A stretch of 64,000 bases of DNA from Ustilago trichophora (taxonomy: Eukaryota; Basidiomycota; Ustilaginomycetes; Ustilaginales; Ustilaginaceae). The translations under genes and the position numbers were made by a program. Location: NCBI GenBank assembly GCA_900323505.1, contig OOIN01000001.1, forward strand, positions 2,108,001 to 2,172,000, read 5' to 3'. Position 1 is the stretch's first letter, and each line of letters starts with the position of its first letter. Under the pieces are notes generated by a model. The model saw only the letters and a program-made list of their open reading frames with translations, was not told the DNA's origin and did no database searches. Positions 41,640 to 50,056 of this stretch are shown one piece after another.

Positions 41640-43007
41640 ATCCTCCTGAACGGACCTGTTGCAAGGTCAGTAGGAACGTGCCGAGTCGATTCGATTCGAA
41701 ATGGGAATTGCGTCGAGATACTGATCCCAGAGTGTCGAAGTGTGCGCCTCGGGAAGCGAATCGGCTGAGTCTTGCGTCGGATTTGGGCAAGTCGATGGAA
41801 TGTGGATGACGACGCAGTTCAAGATGGATCGATGCGGATCAGAGAGATTCGGATGTTCCAAACGGTCGAGTCGTCATAGGACTGTCTCCTTGTAGAAAGC
41901 CGAAGACACGGATGCTCCGAGGTGCTGATCAACTCTGATGTGTGACCGAAAAATCTCGACTCAAGATACGAATCGCGGTGGAGCAGAGCGAGATCCTGAT
42001 GCTTTGTCGAAGGGAGGAACAGATGTAGATTGCAGCGGAGGCGTCGGCAACAGCAGCAACAGCAGGATCAGCAAAAGGACGAATAGGTCGTTGTGGTGGT
42101 TGAGAGATGCTGATTTTGCACGCTGCGCTTGTGTGCCAGGATGCCTTTGACGAGACGCGAACAGACGATGGAAATGTTGAATACCTCGACGAAAGAACAG
42201 AGAGAGCTGTCGATACGAGAGTGGCAGCCTTCTCGGCGACGGTGGTGGCATAGCCATGGGCGAGAAGAGCCTTGGCGGCGGTCCTGAGGAAGTTGGTGCT
42301 CGAAGAGAAAGCATGGCCTGTGATGGCAAATACCCTCTCCTCGCTGTGGGAAAGACATACAGAAAGAGATGTTTAGCGGATCTACTGCAAAGTAGCAAGA
42401 CGCGACAACAGCAACTTCGAACTCGAGACCAGCACTTACGACTAATGGTGAGGGGAGGCCGTGAAAATGGGCGGATGGATGGGGTGGCAAGGTTGTGAGC
42501 GGATGGATGGATGGAGTCGGGAAGAAAGAGAAATTTGCACATGCGCGCAGGTTAAGTACTGAGCGCGCTTGGGCCCCTCTCCCGCGAGTTGGAGTCCCGC
42601 AAGTTGGAGCAGACACTGCCACAGTGCCTGCACATCCTGCCTGCTGACACCGTCGAGATCGAGGATGAGTCATCTGGCTAGTCGCTGGCCTCGAAGCAAA
42701 GTTTGAGATGGTGGTGGAAGCGCTGATGGCGAGCAAAAGAGTGAGTTTGAGTCAGTATGAGGCTCGTATCGGTCAAGACTGAGCAAGCTATGCAGTTTCA
42801 GCGCCTCGACGCCGTGGATAACAGCCAAACGAGCCACCTGAGCTGCTTGAGACCATCTAGAGTGGCCATCTGCCTGCTTGAAGTCCCGGTCGACAAGTTT
42901 GGATGCCAGCAGACACGAGTGTGTATGTTCGAGCAATGCCAAACCATCCTCTCTTGTGACCATCAATCCATGCAAACGGAACATTCCAAACCAAACCGTC
43001 TGTCCTG
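41640..43007. other. Upstream region of the Nst1-like gene and left flank of the transposon
   Basis: About 1.4 kb. The first 900 bp are probably the Nst1 promoter and 5'UTR. Around 42580-42610 a short near-direct repeat occurs (GAGTTGGAGTCCCGCAAGTTGGAG pattern, only partly duplicated). The left end of the transposon should lie somewhere between about 42560 and 43000, but I could not identify its inverted repeat. Confidence 0.4.
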
Positions 43008-44816
43008 ATGCCGCCAAAAAGAGTCCGAAAATCAACACGGAGAGGGAGAGGAGCGAACGACAACCAACAAGCCATATCCAGGGCGCCACAGCAACCAAGG
43101 GCCAACATCGAGCCGCCAAACGACCCGCCGGACAGCTCGCCTTTGAGCTCGGTCGAGGCCAATTCACCTGTTGCTTGCACTTCGGAGTCAATGGTTGTCG
43201 TCGAGCAAGACTTTCAAGAGGCAACAGCATTCTTTGAGTCGCTGCCCGAGATTGCTTCGAGAGCTCCTCCTTTCGCTGCTGTTGACTCTGGCGCGCAACC
43301 TCTGGCCGAGAACATTGGCGCGCAACCTCTGGCCGAGAACAGTCAGAACAACACAGCTGACAGACCGACAGGCGTATCCAACAGCCAAGTCCACCAACAG
43401 CTCCGCCGTCTCCAAGAACAAGTCAGCACACTGGAGACGAAGCTTGCCGAGAGCCAGGCCGACCGGCACACCATCGTGCAGACCCTGCACTGGCAAGATG
43501 CACTGCTAAAGCGCATTAGCCCAGCTAGCACGCTTGCCGCCAACGCCAACAAGCCATCGTTGCCTCCCCTCCATCCGCAGCGCAAGGGCGGAGGAGGCAT
43601 CAAGCCGAATAAGGAGCTGCAAGGACCCTTTCGGAGAGAGCTTCAAAAGCAAATGGGCCTTGGGCAGAAAGACCCATTGCCGCCATTCGAATCGAGTCCC
43701 CTTGCCCTCTATGGCGCTCCAGTGCTTCGAATTGACTGGTCAAAGTCGGCAACAGCCTATACTGGGCTCGTCACCGACATCATCTCCGACCTGGCACGCC
43801 AAGATCCATCTTTCCAAAAACAAATCGAAGACCTGCGTCAAGACGGCGATGAGGGGCATCCCGACACCGCTGTTCAAGTCTGCCTCGCCTCCCTTCAACA
43901 GATGATGAAGGATTGGCGCACGCAGCAACGCGACGCCAGCGATCCCGACCGCAAACTTGCAAGAGATGCCCGCCGAAGGAGAATCAATCGAGTCAAGAAG
44001 AAGTGCGACAAACGCACTGCTGTCCTGACTCGTGATGAAGCTCTGTGGCGTCAGTACCACCGCACCAACTTCGCCATCCCAGAGGCGGCTAGTGCGGAGG
44101 TAACTGACGCTGAGGCAGCTGATGCGGCGGACAACGGAACCACCAATCCAACGAGCAACGAGACCGAAACGGAACCAAACGAGTCGAGCCAAGAACTTAC
44201 TAATCGTCTTGCAGGTCATGGCGGTGGTGCAAGCGGTGTCGGTGATGTGAGCGGTGGCAGTGGTGTCGGTGGTGGCGCAAGTCGCACTGGAGCGATGCGA
44301 AAAACGATTCCCTGCTGGAGATCGCTGGAATTGCACGAGGCCCTGGAAGAGACAGACAAGAGGAGGGAAGCGATGGCGTTAGCGCAAGTTCTACCATCCA
44401 GCCAGGTAAGGCAAAGACTCGGATCCTCCCCCGTAAGCTATCCCCCTCTCGAATCCCAAGTCGAGCCGTTGCCAAGCTCCATCGAACGCTGGATGGTCAG
44501 CCTCGAGTTTTCGAGACTGTTTCCATCAGCCGTCCAGGAGGTCTCGCGCAACACGATCCTTCCCGGACCCAGCAGCTCGACCATCCACGATGCAGAGCAG
44601 TGGGGCCAGCACCCGCCCTATCCTGTCCATCGCGTCTTGTCCCAAAGCGAAGACTCCAACCTCTTCCTCGGGACCCAAGATAGCAATGCCGGTGCGAGCG
44701 AAGCTGACGCCGATGAGGCTGACGACCTTGTTGTGCACTCAGGTCGTGGCGAAGAGCACTTCACCGAGGCTGGTCCCAGCAGCCATCCACCCCGAGGCCG
44801 TCGTCGTCGTCCCTAA
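43008..44816 (+). CDS. Transposon-associated protein of unknown function
   Basis: A 602-residue frame starting at ATG 43008. It begins with a very basic stretch (MPPKRVRKSTRRGRG), then a tandem duplication of GAQPLAEN (about residues 95-112), a coiled coil (about 130-165), a globular-looking region (about 205-310) with a charged helical end (ARRRRINRVKKKCDKR), a Gly/Ser-rich linker, and a disordered Ser/Pro/Glu tail. I do not recognise a domain. Position directly before the transposase and shared strand suggest it belongs to the same element, perhaps as a DNA-binding partner. Splice-like signals (GCAG at about 44215, GTAAGG at 44405) leave open that the real protein is shorter. Confidence 0.5.
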   Translation: MPPKRVRKSTRRGRGANDNQQAISRAPQQPRANIEPPNDPPDSSPLSSVEANSPVACTSESMVVVEQDFQEATAFFESLPEIASRAPPFAAVDSGAQPLAENIGAQPLAENSQNNTADRPTGVSNSQVHQQLRRLQEQVSTLETKLAESQADRHTIVQTLHWQDALLKRISPASTLAANANKPSLPPLHPQRKGGGGIKPNKELQGPFRRELQKQMGLGQKDPLPPFESSPLALYGAPVLRIDWSKSATAYTGLVTDIISDLARQDPSFQKQIEDLRQDGDEGHPDTAVQVCLASLQQMMKDWRTQQRDASDPDRKLARDARRRRINRVKKKCDKRTAVLTRDEALWRQYHRTNFAIPEAASAEVTDAEAADAADNGTTNPTSNETETEPNESSQELTNRLAGHGGGASGVGDVSGGSGVGGGASRTGAMRKTIPCWRSLELHEALEETDKRREAMALAQVLPSSQVRQRLGSSPVSYPPLESQVEPLPSSIERWMVSLEFSRLFPSAVQEVSRNTILPGPSSSTIHDAEQWGQHPPYPVHRVLSQSEDSNLFLGTQDSNAGASEADADEADDLVVHSGRGEEHFTEAGPSSHPPRGRRRRP

Positions 44817-46082
44817 TACCTCCTGCAAAATCACAACCCTAGTCAATGTACTTACTTTGAAGTGATCGCATCTGTGAATTGAATTTGCTCGAGTTGCGCC
44901 CAGTATGTGTCTTGTTTGAGCCGTATTTGGAGGTGTCCAGCGTCAAGCCAAAGAAAGAAAGCCTGATCCATTGTCAAATCGAAGGAAAGAGGCCTGATGG
45001 TTGTGAAGATGAATCGTGGCTGAGGCTATAGCGCTTTGTTGCGGAGATTGGTCAGGCCAGTAGGCGTGTAATGATTACATAATGCTAATCTAACAATGCG
45101 CAGCAATCTTTTTAATTTTGACTTAGCCAAATCTGTTTTCGACCAAGCTCATCATCACCTTCACCGACCTCCTCAACCACCATCACCATCACCGTTTGAC
45201 CCCTTTTCTCCTTCTTTGCCGTTTCGAGCCGGCCATGACAGGCTCGCAGCCAGAACTTTACCCCAGCGCCTCTCTCCAACCTGTCTCACGATACAGAACC
45301 ATCTCAAATTCAGCCACAGGCGCGCATGCCTCGCTCGACAGTCCAACAGGTCTCGCCGTCTCAACTAGTCACTCACTTGATCAACGCTTAAGGTTGATTG
45401 TCAACCAGTCGCTCAACTTCATCAACGCTCAAGATTATCCAACCTCTCCTCCCGTCTTTGGACTTGCTGGTCATCCACTCCTCGCCATCCAACCAGTTCC
45501 CTCTCCTTTCCCTCGCAATATCTTCAATCACTTCCTGTTTGCTGCACAAGTGCAGCCGTGGCTCCCTGGAGGCAAATCAGGCCTCATGCCCCCCCTCAAC
45601 AGCCACCGTCCGATTTAATCCCGGACGCTAAAGACATCTACGATTGGCAGGTGCATGTCCTGGTCGTAGACCGACAACCCCAATCCGCCGGGGCCCCGCC
45701 GCCAGGAGAGTTGGTCGCTCTCTGGCTTGGTTTTGTTTTGGCGGCAGCACGACCTAGGGTTCAAGCCCCGAAACTCGACTTCCCCCCTTCCCCCCCTTCC
45801 CCCCTCCCTCCCCCGCTCCTCCGCCAGTTCACAGCTTTGTTGGACGACCAACGGCGTTGATTGACCGTCGACGGCAGCACAGGGTTAATGATCATTCTCT
45901 TGTTTCCTTACCTCGGTGCCTTTGCTCTCGTCCAGTCACGTTGTTGCGAATCCTCCGATTGCTTGGTGGAAGCCTTCATAGGCACCTCGCCGTGTATTCG
46001 TTGTTGCTGTCTGTCCGCTATTGCTGCCACCCCTCACCAAAACAAGCTCTTCGACTCTCTCGCCGTCCTAAACCCCTCTGCC
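44817..46082. other. Spacer between the two transposon genes
   Basis: About 1.27 kb. No separate gene is supported. A G/C-rich palindromic segment near 45685-45715 and a C-rich tract (45781-45825) are present. The transposase frame is open upstream to 45861 but lacks an ATG before 46083. Confidence 0.5.
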
Positions 46083-49000
46083 ATGGTCAATGTTTCACCT
46101 AGCAGGTCGGGCCACAAGCCCAGACTCTGCAAGTGTCACGACTGTGGCGAGGACGGCAGAGTCGTCACGTATGAGCAATGGCGGTGGCATCAAACCAAAG
46201 CACAACGTCGCACAGCGAGCATGGCCTCTTGGGCAGTTGTGTCTCGAGCTCATCCAGCAACAGCAGCAGCAACCTCAACGTCACCATCCTCGCCCATCTC
46301 TCTCCTCCCTTCTCCGGCTGAACTCGCTCAATCAGAGCCTGACGCTCAAGGGGAGCAATGGAAGAGGCGGCGCCTAGGCAATCCCCCATTTGCCAAAGCC
46401 GACACTGACAATGCGCTGGTTGCTTACTCCTCCAACGGTGGCGATACGGATCAGGAGGCCAAAGAAAGTGACGCTGACATCAGTGACGCTCTGCCTCCAT
46501 TTCCAGACTTGCCTGACGCCGTGAGCAGCCTCGACAACACAGACTTTGCAAGTATCGACGAAGCAGACGCATTTAACGCCACAGACACTGCCTCTGCCTC
46601 CATCGAAGACGACAATCTATCTGTCACTTCGCAGGCCAGTTGTTTCTCGCTTGTGCGTGCTCTGTTACTCGATTCAAACGCAGGACAACCCGACCACGCC
46701 ATCGAGTCCGTGGAAGAGACCATCGTCGACCCACTGCAGCAGCAGCGTGGCCAATTTGCGATGGTCAACTACATCTTCGTCATGTACCTCATGACGTTCC
46801 ACGGACTCTCAAACACGATGGCGACACTGTATCTCACTTTTGTGTTGCATGTCTTGAGTCGCTTTTGCGCCTTTGCTGTCGATGCCAATTCTCTGACTTG
46901 CCCTACCCCTCCTTGCCCGCCGCCTCCTCAGTCACCGTCCCAGCCCTCGCCACCGCCACCAGCTTCAGTGCACAGAGCTGAAGATTCATTGTCCCAGTCA
47001 TGTCCTCCATCTCAAAGCTCTGGTTGCTTCGGGCCTAGCTCTCTGGATCGACAAAGGGAACATTTGTCGTCATCGCAGCTGCTGCCTCCGCCACTACCTC
47101 CACCGCCGCTATCGATGCTCGTAACTCCTGCATCGGTGCGACAACGGCTTGGCATGCACAGTGACTTCGAACAGTACCTTGTCTGTCCGCATTGCGGTGA
47201 GCTGACGCTGTGGAACGGCACTGATCTTCCTAGGCCTCCATCCATCCAATGCGCTTGCGGTGCTCAGCTTCTGCACGAGCAAACCCACCGTCCAACTCAG
47301 CTGTACTGCCATCGCACGTTGGAATCTATCTTCTCCGACGTGCTGATGGATCCCAAGTACTACAACTCATTGAAGGACTGGATGGTTGTGCTTGAAGAAG
47401 CATCAGCTCCCACGTCTGCCCCTTCCGACTCTACCAGCGCTGCCACCACGACTCATCGTCGAACTGGCTCCACACACAACCGTGGGACCTCGGCTCATCG
47501 GCGGCGCTACGGTGAGATTATCACCGGGCCAGCCTGGCTGGAAGACTGCGATAGCGGTGCAGAGGAATGCCAATGTCGATGCCACCACGAGCATGCTCCG
47601 TTTGTCGCAGCTGGACTGAACCTCAAGGTCACGCTTTCGGTTGACTGGTTTGGTCCACAGAAGGGCAAGTTCCACGAATGGCATTCGACAGGAGCAATAC
47701 TGCTGAGGATCGACAATCTGCCTGCCCGACTCACCACTCATGACCGGCGCTGCCTTGGCATCCACCTTGTCGGCTTGCTGCCTGGTCCTAAAGAGTCGTC
47801 GGCGACAAGGCTGCAGAAGTTTCTCGACCTCATCGTTGACGAGCTTCTGGACTTCGATCTTCGCGGCAAGGTCCTCAAGACCTTTGGTCATCCGGTCCAA
47901 GGCGAGCTCGTCAAGGCACGCCTCAACATGGTTGTTGCCGACACACCTGCCCGGGCAAAAGTTGCCGGGTTTGCCCTCAAATACCGTAAGGGCACCATTT
48001 GCGCCTACTGCCCTAAGCAAGGCGAAAAGCTCGGCCTCACGGATCAGGAAGAGGAAGGCGGTAGCCTGATCAGTAGGATGCGTCGCAGGACCACAGAAGT
48101 AAGGACGGCGGCAGGCTTTCGACCGGTGGCTATCGACAGGCTACCCTACTTCAATGCCGTCGATAGCTGCCCACCAGACATCATGCACGCCGTACACCTC
48201 GGCTTGTGCAAACGCTTTTGGCATCGCTTCCTGATTGAGCATTGCAACGAGATCGGGAAGCGATTGCCCAAAGCGCAGTCTGTCATTGCGAACGCCTTGC
48301 TCCCGACCAATATCTACGGTCCAAATAGGCAGATTGGCAGCAAGAGCGGCGGCAATCCGACCGCAGAGCAGTGGGAGGTGCTCTTCCGAGTGTTGCTTCC
48401 CTTCATCCTTATGCAACTCTGGAGCACTTCTCTCTCTGGCGACGACGACGAGGAGCTCATCTTCTCGCTGACCACGCGCAGAGACCCAGACCAGGCGGTC
48501 CCAAGTACAAGCGTCGATGTCACTCTAGACATCGACGCCGATGAGGGCACCGCTGGGCCTCAAGCTGCGGACAATGCCACCAATCGGCCGCTTCTTGCCG
48601 GACAGAAGCGTGTAAGGAGCGTGTTCCGGTCAGCGATGCTGCTCTGCAGCATCGTGGAGCTCATCAGTGGCGATCTCGACGGTGACGAAGTCGATAAGCT
48701 CGGCGACTACATCAACAAATACAACAACAGTCAGAGCCAGCTTCTGGGACCGGGCTGGCTAACGTTTAACAACCATAACGTTACCCACCTTCCAGACTTC
48801 ATACGACGTTTTGGATCGCCACGGCACTATTCCTCGCTACCATTTGAACGCTTCAACGGCCTTATGGGCCAAGTTCCCACAAGCGGGCACAAAGGTGGGA
48901 TGCTTGAGGCGACAATCATGCGCAACAGCGCGCAGAGATCTGAGCTGAGGCGCTTACTTTCTACAAGTAGCGTTCCCTTCTTCAACACCAGGCTTCTGCA

Positions 49001-49724
49001 GTCGATTGAGGGCAATTATCCCTCCAACTTGTCTTCTTTGGATACTCATCTGAAGAAGAACAAGCTCGACAACTCAACATTTGGTCTTCTTCTAGACCAC
49101 CTCAATCGCCGTGCCGAGGCCTCTGCAAGCTCACCTGCCGCCCCTAACACCACCCCCAACGCCACTGCTGACGCCACCACCACCACCACCACCACCACCA
49201 CCACCACCACCGCCCAGTCTATCAACACTGCCACGCCACGCCACACTCCTTACTGGGATACAATGGCTCCGAATAGCGTGGCTCGCCTCAACACTCGTGC
49301 CGACTTCATCCGCACTGCGACCATGGATAGAAGCGTGGGTGTTGTCAAGGTCGGTGGGGTGGGACAAGGTGGTCGCAACAATCGACGCAATTGCTGGGTT
49401 CTCGTGTCCGTCGACGGTGTGCTGCGGCCAGTGAAGATTCTCTGGATCTTCACCAAGGCCATTCGTCTCTCCACGACTGCGCTCGACGTCTCTGCTCAGA
49501 CGTTCATGCATGTTCGCTTACTTACGGAGGTGGCTCTTGACGCGCTTGGGGGCCGTCATCCGAGTCGAGATCTCCTACGATGCCTTGGAATTCGTCTCGC
49601 GGTGGACAACGGAGGCGACTATGGGGAGGAGATGGTGGTTGACTTGGATTGCTTCAACTCGCAGCTCGCAGTAGTGCCCTTCTCCGTCAACGGACGGCGT
49701 CTCCTTGGCTTGAAGCCAGTTTGA
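46083..49724 (+). CDS. Plavaka/Tnp2-type (CACTA superfamily) transposase
   Basis: A 1,213-residue protein from ATG 46083 without stops or frameshifts. The N-terminus has a Cys/His cluster (CKCHDCGEDGRV and WRWHQTKAQR) typical of this group, then a disordered region and a zinc ribbon (CPHCGELTLW and CACGAQL). The DDE core is recognisable: Asp521 in LSVDWFGP, Asp620 in VVADTPARAKVAGF, the CPKQG motif, PDIMHAVHLGLCKRFW, and Glu922 in LPFERFNGLMG followed by TSGHKGG. These match basidiomycete Plavaka transposases. A (ACC)n stretch codes for a Thr run near residue 1040. The C-terminal 170 residues form a conserved-looking tail with no named domain. Catalytic residues are all present, so the enzyme could be active. 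Confidence 0.88.
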   Translation: MVNVSPSRSGHKPRLCKCHDCGEDGRVVTYEQWRWHQTKAQRRTASMASWAVVSRAHPATAAATSTSPSSPISLLPSPAELAQSEPDAQGEQWKRRRLGNPPFAKADTDNALVAYSSNGGDTDQEAKESDADISDALPPFPDLPDAVSSLDNTDFASIDEADAFNATDTASASIEDDNLSVTSQASCFSLVRALLLDSNAGQPDHAIESVEETIVDPLQQQRGQFAMVNYIFVMYLMTFHGLSNTMATLYLTFVLHVLSRFCAFAVDANSLTCPTPPCPPPPQSPSQPSPPPPASVHRAEDSLSQSCPPSQSSGCFGPSSLDRQREHLSSSQLLPPPLPPPPLSMLVTPASVRQRLGMHSDFEQYLVCPHCGELTLWNGTDLPRPPSIQCACGAQLLHEQTHRPTQLYCHRTLESIFSDVLMDPKYYNSLKDWMVVLEEASAPTSAPSDSTSAATTTHRRTGSTHNRGTSAHRRRYGEIITGPAWLEDCDSGAEECQCRCHHEHAPFVAAGLNLKVTLSVDWFGPQKGKFHEWHSTGAILLRIDNLPARLTTHDRRCLGIHLVGLLPGPKESSATRLQKFLDLIVDELLDFDLRGKVLKTFGHPVQGELVKARLNMVVADTPARAKVAGFALKYRKGTICAYCPKQGEKLGLTDQEEEGGSLISRMRRRTTEVRTAAGFRPVAIDRLPYFNAVDSCPPDIMHAVHLGLCKRFWHRFLIEHCNEIGKRLPKAQSVIANALLPTNIYGPNRQIGSKSGGNPTAEQWEVLFRVLLPFILMQLWSTSLSGDDDEELIFSLTTRRDPDQAVPSTSVDVTLDIDADEGTAGPQAADNATNRPLLAGQKRVRSVFRSAMLLCSIVELISGDLDGDEVDKLGDYINKYNNSQSQLLGPGWLTFNNHNVTHLPDFIRRFGSPRHYSSLPFERFNGLMGQVPTSGHKGGMLEATIMRNSAQRSELRRLLSTSSVPFFNTRLLQSIEGNYPSNLSSLDTHLKKNKLDNSTFGLLLDHLNRRAEASASSPAAPNTTPNATADATTTTTTTTTTTTAQSINTATPRHTPYWDTMAPNSVARLNTRADFIRTATMDRSVGVVKVGGVGQGGRNNRRNCWVLVSVDGVLRPVKILWIFTKAIRLSTTALDVSAQTFMHVRLLTEVALDALGGRHPSRDLLRCLGIRLAVDNGGDYGEEMVVDLDCFNSQLAVVPFSVNGRRLLGLKPV
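49174..49211. repeat. (ACC)n microsatellite inside the transposase gene
   Basis: About a dozen ACC units coding for threonine, in frame. Confidence 0.9.
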
Positions 49725-49928
49725 GACATTTGCGCGTTGATCCAACGTAATGAAGCCATGGACGAGCTCAACCTTGTCTGGTTGCTCGCCATTGGCCTTC
49801 TGTCCGCATCGTGTTGCTTCCGCATCTTCTGCGGCCTTTGGTCTTCAACACCGACATCTCCAGCATCCGCCTCCACCAGCAGCAGCTTGCTCCTCTCGAC
49901 TCGACGCTCCTCGCCTCTTTGCTCCTCA

Positions 49929-50056
49929 TCTTCACCTCGTCCAGCTCTTCACCTCGTCCATCTCTTCACCTCGTCCATCTCTCCGCTCCTCACCTCGTCC
50001 AGCGCTCTTCACCTCACCTCGTCCAGCGCTCTTCACCTCGTTCAGCGCTCCTCACC
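49929..50056. repeat. Imperfect tandem array of CACCTCGTCCA units
   Basis: Seven units with the core CACCTCGTCCA and spacers such as GCGCTCTT lie between the transposase stop and the next gene. This resembles the subterminal repeats to which CACTA transposases bind. The array overlaps the last codons of the leftward gene ending at 50042. Confidence 0.8.

Larger units (their letters stand above)
43008..50056 (+). mobile_element. CACTA/Plavaka-type DNA transposon, ends undefined
   Basis: Two long uninterrupted frames in the same direction, an accessory protein (43008-44816) and a transposase (46083-49724), followed by a tandem subterminal-like array (49929-50056). Both frames are intact, suggesting recent insertion. 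The terminal inverted repeats and target duplication were not found by eye, so the limits given cover only the coding part and the right array. Confidence 0.7.
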
